Translations under genes and position numbers: made by a program
Assembly: GCA_964460465.1 (NCBI GenBank)
Contig: CAYWSB010000003.1
Span: 1-64,000, forward strand
Length of the DNA: 64,000 bases
Direction: 5' to 3'
From: SLRI01 sp964460465
Lineage (GTDB): Bacteria > Pseudomonadota > Alphaproteobacteria > Geminicoccales > Geminicoccaceae
In this document: positions 7,857-18,528 of the stretch, piece by piece
How the letters are laid out: each line of letters begins with the position of its first letter
How positions within the stretch are numbered: the stretch's first letter is position 1
Notes under the pieces: generated by a model
What the model was told of the DNA's origin: nothing
Databases searched by the model: none
The model's input: the letters and a program-made list of their open reading frames with translations, nothing else

Positions 7857-9155
7857 TCAGCGGCGCTCGTCGTCCGTCGGCTGCAATCCATAGGGCTCGA
7901 CGAGGCGCCAGACGTGCGCCGGGACCATATGGCGCAGCCGTCTCGGGTAGCTGCGGCGCAGATGCAGCACCGTCTCGAGCGCCTTCATCTCGACCCGTGC
8001 CCGGGCGAATTCTAGGCCCTTGGGGCCGATCTTCGGCATCAGCCAGCCCATGAGCGGCCTGAGCCAGTCGGGCATGGTGCGCAGCGGGAGACCGCCGGCG
8101 GCGCGCTCGACATTGGCCTTGAACCCGGCGACCGAGCTTCGGCGCTTGCCGCTGCTGCCTGGTGCCGACGCCTCGATCTCGCCGTCGAGCAGCTCTAGCA
8201 GCTTCTCGCCCCGCTCGTTCCGGACCAGCAGCCACTGGGCCCCTTCGCCGCCCATGTAGCCCACGGTGATGTCGGCCAGGACGTTGGTATAGTCGACGCA
8301 GGTGCGACAGGTCAGCGGGAAGAAATCCGGCGGGAGCTTCGAGATCGGCAGCTTGAGGAACGGGATTTCCTGCCGCCTTCCGTCGTCGAAACGGAGCTCG
8401 ACATGGTAGTCGGCACGGAACTCGAGGTACGAGATCGTCGCCGGCTCGGGGCTGAGCAGCGCCAGGAATTCGTGGAAGCGCTCGGTCGTGGTGTTGTCCG
8501 AGCAGGGCGTGCCGACGACGTACAGCGCCTCCAGGCCAAGCTCGTCCTCGAGCACCCGCAAGGCATGCACCTGGCACGGAATGCCGATCACCGCGAGGCG
8601 CTTGTAGCCTTTGGCTCGGGCGGGCTCCAAGAGGGCGAGCAGCGGGGCGTAGCCCATCCGCATGCCGCGACACTGCGCCATGGCCTCGGGCCGTGTGACG
8701 ATCACCGGGACCGGCCGCCAGCGGTCGGCCTGGTCCGGCGCCATGGTCAGCACGGCGTCGACAGTGCCGCTCTCCAGGAGGCGCTCGCCGAGACGGGTGG
8801 CGATGCCGGTCCACTGCGCCCCCTCGCGGGCCGGCCGAAGGGCAGCCTTCAACATCCGGCGATAGGGCCCGAAGAAGCGCTCGTCGCCCAACCTCGGGTC
8901 GCGGGCGCGCCCGTGCACCTTGGCCTCCAGGCCCGGATAGTCCGGCCTGATGAACTGGCAGGCCCGGCCGCAGGCCTTGGCATCGCGCATTCGCGAGACG
9001 CCGCAATCGGTGCAAAGCCCGCGCGGTGCGGCGTCGGCAAGAGGCGGCGCCCAGCGGGCCGGCGTCGCCGGCGCGGCACGTGGCGGGTCGGACGGCAGGA
9101 CGGCTGCCGCTGGCGGCACTTCGACGGACACCGTCACTACCTCCCGGTCGATCAT
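7857..9155 (-). CDS. FrhB/BciB-like iron-sulfur flavoprotein reductase
   Basis: The 432-residue protein belongs to the coenzyme F420 hydrogenase/dehydrogenase beta-subunit family. An N-terminal CTDCGVSR...CGRACQF cysteine cluster and the segment RPDYPGLEAKVHGRARD recall the ferredoxin-dependent divinyl chlorophyllide reductase (BciB) and 7-hydroxymethyl chlorophyll reductase branch. The centre has the IGIPCQVHALRVLED and VGTPCSDNTTTERF motifs, then LTCRTCVDYTNVLADITVGYMG, a second cysteine-rich, FAD/4Fe-4S-binding region. The C-terminal ~130 residues are basic and helical. No other photosynthesis or F420 gene is nearby, so the substrate is open: bacteriochlorophyll synthesis elsewhere in the genome, or another two-electron reduction. 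Confidence 0.72.
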   Translation of the reverse strand: MIDREVVTVSVEVPPAAAVLPSDPPRAAPATPARWAPPLADAAPRGLCTDCGVSRMRDAKACGRACQFIRPDYPGLEAKVHGRARDPRLGDERFFGPYRRMLKAALRPAREGAQWTGIATRLGERLLESGTVDAVLTMAPDQADRWRPVPVIVTRPEAMAQCRGMRMGYAPLLALLEPARAKGYKRLAVIGIPCQVHALRVLEDELGLEALYVVGTPCSDNTTTERFHEFLALLSPEPATISYLEFRADYHVELRFDDGRRQEIPFLKLPISKLPPDFFPLTCRTCVDYTNVLADITVGYMGGEGAQWLLVRNERGEKLLELLDGEIEASAPGSSGKRRSSVAGFKANVERAAGGLPLRTMPDWLRPLMGWLMPKIGPKGLEFARARVEMKALETVLHLRRSYPRRLRHMVPAHVWRLVEPYGLQPTDDERR

Positions 9156-9346
9156 CTGCAGCCATGCATGCTAGTGGCGGGACGGCCACAGCTCCACCCC
9201 CGAGCACGCCGCGACTGCACGGCGATGCTGGATCATGGTGGTCGCTTGCGCATCGTTGGCGGGCATGCGATAGGCCCCGATTGGCGTTTCCGGACGTTTC
9301 AGCGCCCGGTTGTGCCGCGCGACCGACGAGAGGAGATTTCGTTCCG

Positions 9347-9937
9347 ATGCGCCATCCAGCGATGATCGCGATCCTCGCCCTCACCCTCCTCGCCACGCCG
9401 GCCGCTGCCGCCGGCGACCGGGTGCTCGACGGCAAGGCCGCCGCCGAGCTCGGCGACTACGTCACCGCGGTGGCGATCTGGCAGCCTTTGGCCGAGGCCG
9501 GTGACCCCCGGGCCGAAACCTATCTCGGCATCATGTACGACAACGGCTACGGCATCACCCAGGATCGGGCGATGGCCTTCCGGCTGTTCGAGCGCGCGGC
9601 CAACCGCGGCTACGCCTCCGCGCAGTACCACCTGGCCTTCATGTACCATCACGGCCGCGGCGTGCAGCGCAGCCAGACCGAGGCGCTGAAATGGTACCAG
9701 CTCGCTGCGGCGCAGGGTGACGTGGCGGCCCAGTACAATCTCGGCCGGATGTACGCGCACGGCCTCGTCGTGCCGCGCGACCTCGTGACCGCGTACATGT
9801 GGTTCGAGCTCGCGGGTCGCCAGCGCACCTCGATCCGGCCGCTGGCCACGCGCGACCGGCGGGGTCTCGAAAAGCAGATGAGCAACGCGGAGATCGAGGA
9901 GGCGAGCCAGCGTGCCGAGCGCTGGCGGCCGGGCTGA
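9347..9937 (+). CDS. Secreted Sel1-repeat protein
   Basis: The 196-residue product has a clear signal peptide (HPAMIAILALTLLATPAAAA, cleaved near residue 23). Three or four Sel1/TPR-like repeats follow, recognisable as AETYLGIMYDNGYGITQDRAMAF, SAQYHLAFMYHHGRGVQRSQ and AAQYNLGRMYAHGLVVPRD. Sel1 repeats form helical solenoids that bind proteins, so a periplasmic adaptor role is likely; the partner is unknown. The ATG at 9347 has a GAGGAG ribosome site 9 bases upstream and starts exactly at the signal peptide. It converges on msrA. Confidence 0.85.
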   Translation: MRHPAMIAILALTLLATPAAAAGDRVLDGKAAAELGDYVTAVAIWQPLAEAGDPRAETYLGIMYDNGYGITQDRAMAFRLFERAANRGYASAQYHLAFMYHHGRGVQRSQTEALKWYQLAAAQGDVAAQYNLGRMYAHGLVVPRDLVTAYMWFELAGRQRTSIRPLATRDRRGLEKQMSNAEIEEASQRAERWRPG

Positions 9938-9950
9938 CGCCGGCGCTGGC

Positions 9951-10553
9951 TCAATCCTTGGCGATGCCGCGATAGGCCTCCTCGCCCCAGACCTGCTTGA
10001 CCCGGCGGTCGCGGCCACAGGCGAAGCGATAGCCGGTGTAGCGGAACGAACTCGTCAGGTAGTAGTCCTGGTGGTAGTCCTCGGCGGGCCAGAAGGCGTC
10101 GGCGTCGAGGATGGGCGTGACGATCGACCGGCCGAGCGCGGCCTCGGCAGTTGCTTTCGACGCCTCGGCCGCCTCCCGCTCGGCATCCTCGGCGACGAAG
10201 ATGGCGGTCCGGTAGCTCGGGCCCCGGTCACAGAACTGACCACCGTCGTCGGTGACGTCGATGGTCCGCCAGAAGATGTCGAGCAGCTCCGCATAGCTGA
10301 TGACCGCGGGATCGAAGGTGACCCTGACAGCCTCGTAGTGGCCGTCCGCGGAATGGCTCTGATAGGTCGGGTTCTCGGTCCAGCCGCCGATATAGCCTGA
10401 GATGGTCTCCGACACACCGGGCACCTTGTCCATGTCGGCCTCGACGCACCAGAAGCAGCCGCCGGCGAGTATCGCCTGCGCGGATTCCTCGGCTTTTGTC
10501 GGCGCGGCAATCGCCGCTAGCGCCACGGCGGCGACGAGGGTCCTTCGCGGCAT
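9951..10553 (-). CDS. msrA: Peptide-methionine (S)-S-oxide reductase, exported form
   Basis: MsrA reduces methionine-S-sulfoxide residues in oxidised proteins. The catalytic motif GGCFWCVEADMDKVPGV is near residue 33, followed by SGYIGGWTENPTYQ and GHYEAVRVTFDP, and DADAFWPAEDYHQDYY late in the protein. The ATG at 10553 is chosen because it has an AGGAGG ribosome site and begins a signal peptide (residues about 1-22, RRTLVAAVALAAIAAPTKAE); the frame could extend to 10589 with no conserved residues. The leader predicts a periplasmic enzyme, unlike the cytosolic E. coli MsrA. Confidence 0.95.
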   Translation of the reverse strand: MPRRTLVAAVALAAIAAPTKAEESAQAILAGGCFWCVEADMDKVPGVSETISGYIGGWTENPTYQSHSADGHYEAVRVTFDPAVISYAELLDIFWRTIDVTDDGGQFCDRGPSYRTAIFVAEDAEREAAEASKATAEAALGRSIVTPILDADAFWPAEDYHQDYYLTSSFRYTGYRFACGRDRRVKQVWGEEAYRGIAKD

Positions 10554-10678
10554 CGGCGATCCTCCTTTCGGGATTGGCTCACGAACCATGGTGTACCACG
10601 GTTGCCGTGGCCGGCAGCCCTATCCGCTGCCCGATGACCAGGAGGTCGGCCATCACGATGCCGGGAGGTAGAGGTGCA

Positions 10679-11161
10679 ATGCCGGAGCTACGGAGGAAGG
10701 ACGATCGCCGCAACTATGGCGACGCTTCGACTTGCGTCGACGATCCCGCCATCCCCGACGTCAAGGGTGGCGAGGCGACGATCGCGGTTGGCAGCTTTCG
10801 GCTGATCGAGCGGGCGCTGCTGATCGTGGTGGCGCTGATGACGCTGGTTGCCGCGGCGATCGAAATCTGGGCGGTCTACGAGAACCGGACCATCGATCTC
10901 GCCGACATCCTGTTGATGTTCCTCTAGACCGAGGTGATCGGCATGGTGGCCGTGTTCTACACCGGCCGCGGCTCGCCGTTCGTCTATCCGATCTTCATCG
11001 CGATCACCGCCATGGCCCGCCTGACCGCGTTGCAGGGCAAGGACATGGCGCCGGAGAACGTTTCTCGCGAAGCAGCGGCCATCCTGCTGCTCGCCTTCGC
11101 CGCCGTGATCATCGTCCGGGCGGGAAGGACCCAGGCCGCCGCTCCCGCACGCTCCACTTGA
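10679..11161 (+). pseudogene. PsiE-family membrane protein interrupted by one amber codon
   Basis: The frame from the ATG at 10679 encodes a hydrophilic N-terminus, a membrane helix (LLIVVALMTLVAAAIEIWAV) and IDLADILLMFL, then TAG at 10925-10927. The same frame continues without another stop as TEVIGMVAVFY, IFIAITAMARL and AAAILLLAFAAVIIVRAG to 11161. Together these make a PsiE-like (phosphate-starvation-inducible E) protein of about 160 residues; the family has LYxEVxxM here, so the TAG most likely replaces a Tyr codon by one base change. It may be a real pseudogene, a sequencing error, or a suppressed stop. The glycine riboswitch starts 43 bases later. Confidence 0.72.
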
Positions 11162-11204
11162 CCGGGCCATCCGGCGCGCTACCATTCGCCTCGGCCGAAG
11201 ATCG

Positions 11205-11395
11205 CGTGTGGGAGAGTCCGGCGGGTTGTTCCTGGCCCGGCCGGCGCCGAAGGAGCAACCGCCCCGGAAACTCTCAGGCCCCAGGACCGCACGCGAGTTG
11301 GCCCTCTGGAGAGCGGGTGCGAGGGCACCCCACCGACGGGGAAGGCGACGGGGTTGCCCCGCGCCTGAATCTCTCAGGTCAAGGACAGAGGGGGC
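11205..11395 (+). promoter_or_regulatory. Tandem glycine riboswitch
   Basis: Two glycine aptamers lie in series. The first has GGGAGAGTCCGGC (from 11210), GCCGAAGGAGCAA, GAAACTCTCAGGC and AGGACCG (to 11289). The second has CTCTGGAGAGCGGG (from 11303), ACCGACGGGGAAGG, GAATCTCTCAGG and AGGACAGAGGGGG (to 11394). Both GGAGAG/CTCTCAGG pairs and the GCCGAAGG or AAGG cores match the known class. It sits 55 bases before the gcvT start and should switch the glycine cleavage operon on when glycine is high. Tandem arrangement allows cooperative or dimeric sensing. Confidence 0.95.
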
Positions 11396-11449
11396 GTCTT
11401 CGCGGGACAACCATGTCCCGTTCCTGACGCAACCACGAGGTGCTGCGCC

Positions 11450-12544
11450 TTGGCCGAGTTCCTGACCACACCATTGGACCCGCTGCATCGCGAGCTCGGT
11501 GCGCGAATGGTCGACTTCGCCGGCTGGGCCATGCCCGTCCAGTACCCGACCGGCATCATCAAGGAGCACAGCCAGGCGCGCGAGCGGGCGGCCCTCTTCG
11601 ACGTGTCGCACATGGGCCAGGTGCTGATCGAGGGGCCGGATGCGGCGGCAGCCATCGAGCGGCTGGTGCCCGCCGACATCCAGAGCCTGCAGCCGGGCCG
11701 GGCGCGCTACACCCAGCTCACCAACGAGGCCGGCGGGATCATCGACGACCTGATCGTCACCGCGACAGAGACCGGGCTCTTCGTCGTCGTCAATGCCGGC
11801 GGGCGCGTGGTCGATCTGGCGCATCTCGAGGCCAACCTGCCCGACCATGCGGTGCGGCTCCTGGCAGATCGGGCGCTCGTGGCGCTTCAGGGCCCGGCCG
11901 CCGTCGGGGTGCTGGCGGGAATGGCGCCCGAGGTGGCCGAGCTCCGTTTCATGGAGAGCCGCGAGCTGACGCTCTCTGGGCTCGCCGTGCGGGTGTCGCG
12001 GCTGGGCTACACCGGTGAGGACGGCTTCGAGATTTCCGTGCATGCCGACCATGCGCAAAAGCTGGCGCGGACCTTGCTGGCGCACGAGCAGGTCGCACCG
12101 GCGGGGCTGGGGGCCCGGGATTCGCTCCGGCTCGAGGCCGGGCTCTGCCTCTACGGCCACGACATCGACACGACCACGAGCCCGATCGAGGCGTCGCTGG
12201 CCTGGACGATCGGCAAGCGGCGGCGCAGCGAGGGCGGCTTTCCGGGTGCGGCGCGCATCCTGCGCGAGCTGGCGGAAGGGCCCGCACGGCGGCTGGTCGG
12301 CCTCGTGCCCGAGGGGCGTGCCCCGGCCCGCGAGGGTGCGGCGATCCTGGACGAGGCGGCGCGTGCTGTCGGCCGGGTCACCAGTGGCGGCTTCGGGCCC
12401 ACCGTCCAGGGCCCGATCGCCTTGGGCTATGTCGAGAGCGGCCACGCCGGGCCCGGCACGCGGCTGGCGGTCGAGCTGCGCGGCAAGCACGTCCCGGCCG
12501 AGGTCAGGAAGCTGCCGTTCGTGCCGCATCGCTATCATCGCTGA
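11450..12544 (+). CDS. gcvT: Glycine cleavage system T protein (aminomethyltransferase)
   Basis: GcvT moves the methylene group from aminomethyl-lipoyl-GcvH to tetrahydrofolate, releasing ammonia. The 364-residue protein has LHRELGARMVDFAGWAMPVQY at the start, ALFDVSHMGQ, a folate-site region with NEAGGIIDDLIVT, SRLGYTGEDGFEISV and the C-terminal GRVTSGGFGPTVQGPIALGY barrel. It uses a TTG start at 11450, with CGAGG 8 bases upstream. It is first in gcvT-gcvH-gcvP, 12 bases before gcvH, and lies directly downstream of the riboswitch. Confidence 0.96.
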   Translation: MAEFLTTPLDPLHRELGARMVDFAGWAMPVQYPTGIIKEHSQARERAALFDVSHMGQVLIEGPDAAAAIERLVPADIQSLQPGRARYTQLTNEAGGIIDDLIVTATETGLFVVVNAGGRVVDLAHLEANLPDHAVRLLADRALVALQGPAAVGVLAGMAPEVAELRFMESRELTLSGLAVRVSRLGYTGEDGFEISVHADHAQKLARTLLAHEQVAPAGLGARDSLRLEAGLCLYGHDIDTTTSPIEASLAWTIGKRRRSEGGFPGAARILRELAEGPARRLVGLVPEGRAPAREGAAILDEAARAVGRVTSGGFGPTVQGPIALGYVESGHAGPGTRLAVELRGKHVPAEVRKLPFVPHRYHR

Positions 12545-12556
12545 GAGGGACCCTCC

Positions 12557-12931
12557 ATGGCGCGCTACTACACCAAGGATCACGAGTGGCTGGACGTCAC
12601 CGGCAATGTCGCCACGGTCGGCATCACCGACCATGCCCAGGAGCAGCTCGGCGACGTCGTCTTCGTCGAGCTCCCCGAGCCCGGCACCGAGGTCGCCAAG
12701 GGGGGCGAGGCCGCGGTGGTGGAAAGCGTGAAGGCGGCGTCCGACGTCTACGCCCCGGTATCGGGCAAGGTGACCGAGAGCAACACCGCCCTCGAGGAGC
12801 ACCCGGCGATGGTCAACGAGGACGCCGAGGGCGGCGCCTGGTTCTTCAAGCTCGAGCTCGCCGACAAGAGCGAGCTCGAGGGGCTGATGGACGCCGAGGC
12901 CTACCAGGCCTTTCTCGAGACGATCGACTGA
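12557..12931 (+). CDS. gcvH: Glycine cleavage system H protein
   Basis: GcvH is the mobile lipoyl carrier of the glycine cleavage complex. The 124-residue protein has YYTKDHEWLDVTGNVATVGI at the N-terminus, ITDHAQEQLGDVVFVELPE, and the lipoylated lysine in VVESVKAASDVYAPVSG (about residue 62). NEDAEGGAWFFKL follows and is typical. A GAGAGGGA ribosome site precedes the ATG. Length is normal and the order gcvT-H-P is standard. Confidence 0.97.
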   Translation: MARYYTKDHEWLDVTGNVATVGITDHAQEQLGDVVFVELPEPGTEVAKGGEAAVVESVKAASDVYAPVSGKVTESNTALEEHPAMVNEDAEGGAWFFKLELADKSELEGLMDAEAYQAFLETID

Positions 12932-12964
12932 CCAAGAGACCGCAACAGCCTGGAGCTTCCGTCC

Positions 12965-15829
<2,865 letters not shown>

Positions 15830-15833
15830 GGGG

Positions 15834-16472
15834 CTACGCCGGGAACCAGCGGCGGAGGGCGTCACAGAGGGTATTGAACGCCGGGTCGGTACACTCATTG
15901 AGGGACACTCGGCTCGCAATCTTCTTGTAGATCGTCGAGCTTCGTGGCCGCGAAGCTTCGGCCAAAACTGTCGTAAAGGCCTTCTTGGGATCACGTGGCT
16001 TCTTTTCATGAGGGAACCAAAGGCCCCGATCGGCGAGCCAGCCACGCAGACTGGGCGCACCGAAGCGATCAGGATCAAAGGCCAGAGCGTCATGGACATG
16101 TGGGCTCTCCTGCCACATCCAGACTTCGAGTTCAGGATCGATGACGATCACGGCGAACCTGTTTTCCGGCCATCCGCCTCTTCGGAGATCATTGGCAATC
16201 TGTTCTCGAATCGCCTCGGCACCAGGCGAACCGTCCCAGGCGCTGTCGAGCATTACCACTAGATTCTTGTGCGTTAATTGCTTTGTGCGAGTATAGTCTG
16301 CAGATTTTTTTTGAACATCCGGGTCACGGTAAGCAGCAATTAGACAATCTTCTGTAACGTCGAATACAAACGTCGAGCAACCGATCGAGCGATGCAATCC
16401 AGCTCGCCCGAACAGGCCCCTCAAAACAAACTCCATGTTCTTATCGGCAACTAGAAAGAAGCAATCCCTCAT
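15834..16472 (-). CDS. Putative TOPRIM/nuclease-like partner of the adjacent ATPase
   Basis: I do not recognise a named family with confidence. The 212-residue protein has acidic motifs placed as in divergent TOPRIM or DUF4276-like proteins: FFLVADKNMEFVLRGLF at the start (an E-loop-like motif), VVMLDSAWDGSPGAEAIR (about residue 85) and FAVIVIDPELEVWMWQ (about 115). A basic C-terminus with RPRSSTIYKKIASRVSL and a final DALRRWFPA follows. Its ATG overlaps the stop of the upstream ATPase gene by four bases (ATGA), so the two are coupled. The pair is noticeably less GC-rich than the flanking gcvP and lpdA. ATPase plus small acidic-motif protein pairs are common in anti-phage systems; that role is inferred. 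Confidence 0.55.
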   Translation of the reverse strand: MRDCFFLVADKNMEFVLRGLFGRAGLHRSIGCSTFVFDVTEDCLIAAYRDPDVQKKSADYTRTKQLTHKNLVVMLDSAWDGSPGAEAIREQIANDLRRGGWPENRFAVIVIDPELEVWMWQESPHVHDALAFDPDRFGAPSLRGWLADRGLWFPHEKKPRDPKKAFTTVLAEASRPRSSTIYKKIASRVSLNECTDPAFNTLCDALRRWFPA

Positions 16473-17752
16473 CCGAGAATTCCGCTCGCAAACAGGGTCG
16501 GCAGATCGAGGCTGTCGCGCCACTCCTTTAAACGTGGGTGGTCCTCTCCTCGGACAACGGCAATTGATCCGTCATCAGCTCGCGTGAAGCAGAGCAGGTC
16601 ACGAATTTCGACTTGGCCGAGCACCATTGGCGAGTGCGTGGCGCAGAAAACCTGGCCATCGTAATAGCTCTGTAATGCCTGCAGCACGGTGGCCATTGCC
16701 GGCGGATGAATGCCATTCTCGGGCTCTTCGATCAGCAGCACGGAAGCGGGCGGTCGCGCGTAGGCAAGTAGTGTGAGAGCCAGGAGCCGCAAGGTTCCGT
16801 CAGAAAGCAACCAGGCAGGCGCAGCGAAGCCGTTGCGGTAGGTGATCTTGACGTAGCGGGCAAGGTCGGCAGGTTGCTGTTCGGTCGAGATGGCGACCAC
16901 GTCCGGCAGAGCTGTTTGCACGTGCTCGACCCATTGCGCAAATCGTTCTTCGTCCTTCTCGTAAAGATCATGTATCACCCACGGCAGGTTGGAGCCGTCA
17001 TGCGCGAACGTTGTCTGGACACCTGCCGCCGACGGTAAGCGGATGGCCTCGGCGTTTAGAACCAGCCTAAATACTGCCTCCATCAGGAAGCGCTTTATCC
17101 AGATAGAAGCGCTGAATTTTTCCTCATCCTCCGGAAGATTTGAAAGTGCGGAACGCGAAGGACCAAGTCGAAACTGATTATTCCATTTGCCTACCTCCGA
17201 TCGAAAATAATCATTTCCTGTCTTGCTAATTTTTGAAATTACTTTGCGCCAGCCCGCAGGCGTTGCTTGATGCGGCTGGCGAACGATTGTGCCGCCGGCT
17301 GGCATCGGCTCCGGCTCGGGGAAAAATAACGATCGCTGGACCTTGTCCTTCGGCCGGCCATTGCTGCCTGGCTGGCGTAGCCAGAGCGTCTCGGTCTTGA
17401 AGCCCAGTTCGCCGTCGGTCGCTATTGCCAGCTCATAGCGAGCGATAGGATGTTCTACCGCCTGCCCCAAGATTGCGGGCAGCTCGATCTCCAGCACGAT
17501 CTCGATATCACCGCCCTGGCCACACCAAGTCAGATCCCTCGGATTGAAGCAGCGCGGCGCAATACCCAGCCGCTTGTTGCCGAGAAAGGCGCGCTCCAGG
17601 CCAGCCTGAAGAATGTCGCGCACAAAGCTCACGACATCAAACAGCGTGCTCTTGCCGCTGGCGTTGGGGCCGACGAGCACCTGGAAGTTCGCAACGTCGA
17701 CTCGCACGTAACGAAGCGCGCGATAGTTGAGGACTTCGATCGTGCGGATCAC
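16469..17752 (-). CDS. AAA/ABC-type ATPase of a putative defence pair
   Basis: The 427-residue protein is a RecF/OLD-like AAA_21 ATPase. It has Walker A GPNASGKST at 28-36, a signature-like SDGTLRLLALTLLA near 320 and Walker B SVLLIEEPENGIHPPAM near 345. The H-loop region FCATHSPMVLGQVEIRDLLCF follows. It starts at a GTG (17752) just before IRTIEVLNYRALRYVRV, the usual beginning of this family. It has no fused nuclease domain; the coupled downstream gene (15834-16472) probably supplies the effector. The base composition is lower in GC than the neighbours, consistent with acquisition between gcvP and the haem-oxygenase-like gene. Confidence 0.8.
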   Translation of the reverse strand: MIRTIEVLNYRALRYVRVDVANFQVLVGPNASGKSTLFDVVSFVRDILQAGLERAFLGNKRLGIAPRCFNPRDLTWCGQGGDIEIVLEIELPAILGQAVEHPIARYELAIATDGELGFKTETLWLRQPGSNGRPKDKVQRSLFFPEPEPMPAGGTIVRQPHQATPAGWRKVISKISKTGNDYFRSEVGKWNNQFRLGPSRSALSNLPEDEEKFSASIWIKRFLMEAVFRLVLNAEAIRLPSAAGVQTTFAHDGSNLPWVIHDLYEKDEERFAQWVEHVQTALPDVVAISTEQQPADLARYVKITYRNGFAAPAWLLSDGTLRLLALTLLAYARPPASVLLIEEPENGIHPPAMATVLQALQSYYDGQVFCATHSPMVLGQVEIRDLLCFTRADDGSIAVVRGEDHPRLKEWRDSLDLPTLFASGILG

Positions 17753-17853
17753 GGCAGTGTGTCAGTTCCGTTTGGGGGCCAGCGGCCTTGGCTAGCCACT
17801 GCACTGTATCGAGAAGCGTACATCGCTCAACAAGGACGGTCGAGGCAACTCGC

Positions 17854-18444
17854 TCATCGAAGCTTCACGTCCACCAACCCGTGCCGGATGGTCCTCAACG
17901 TCCGCCGGGCGCCGGTCATGGCTTCGGCCCAGTCGAGGTCGGGGCCGGTGTGGTCGATCAGCTTCCCGACGGCGCTGGTGAAGCGGCTCGGCTTCGACTC
18001 CCTGCCGATCGCGAAGAGGAGGCAGCCGACGAGCGCGTGCCCGAGGCGGGCCTCGAGCCGCGCGTGCGCCCCGGCGATGGTCTTGAGGATGTGGGCCAAC
18101 GCATAGTGCGCACCCAGCCGCGCGGACCAGGTCGGCAGGGCGCCGGCGTTCTCCAAGTCCTCGGGCCGCGTGGGCAGGAGCGCTGTGCCGCCCAGAATGC
18201 CGATGTCGTGGCTCAGGCGCCAGGTGCTGCGATGGCTGCCGAGCAGGGGCCGGGCGGGCTCGGGCAGGTCCTCGAACGCCTGCAGCTCGACCGCAGCGAA
18301 GCCGCGGCGCAGGCGCTCCAAGAGCCGCCGGTAGTCGGCGAGCGGGCAGTCGCCGCCGAGGAGGCGCTGGATGTCCGGCGTGCGCTCGAAGGCGCGGCGC
18401 AGATCGAGGGTGCCGTCGTCGAGGAAGCGGCGGATCGAGGGCAT
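17854..18444 (-). CDS. Haem-oxygenase-like protein
   Basis: The 196-residue helical protein resembles the bacterial biliverdin-producing haem oxygenase fold: an N-terminal helix pair, SHRSTWRLSHDIGILGG in the RR..L..DL region, and ARLGAHYALAHILKTIAGAHARL where oxygenases have the ALGALYVLEGSTLGG distal helix. A W-containing C-terminal helix (DLDWAEAMTGARRTLRTI) follows. The expected proximal His in the N-terminal LRxxTxxxH motif is not seen: the sequence reads LRRAFERTPDIQRLLGG. It may therefore bind haem differently or not at all. No phytochrome gene is nearby. An AT-rich patch at 18480-18515 upstream could hold its promoter. Confidence 0.5.
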   Translation of the reverse strand: MPSIRRFLDDGTLDLRRAFERTPDIQRLLGGDCPLADYRRLLERLRRGFAAVELQAFEDLPEPARPLLGSHRSTWRLSHDIGILGGTALLPTRPEDLENAGALPTWSARLGAHYALAHILKTIAGAHARLEARLGHALVGCLLFAIGRESKPSRFTSAVGKLIDHTGPDLDWAEAMTGARRTLRTIRHGLVDVKLR

Positions 18445-18528
18445 GCACGGGCTCCCGGATTGGACCGATGCCCGGGACCGTAAACTATTCCTATAAGATA
18501 GGCAATAATTCCTTATCCTTGCGCCTGC

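Noticed and set aside
10925..10927. TAG in the PsiE-like gene as recoding to an unusual amino acid
   Set aside because: No recoding element or pyrrolysine genes seen; a simple Tyr-to-stop change is more economical.
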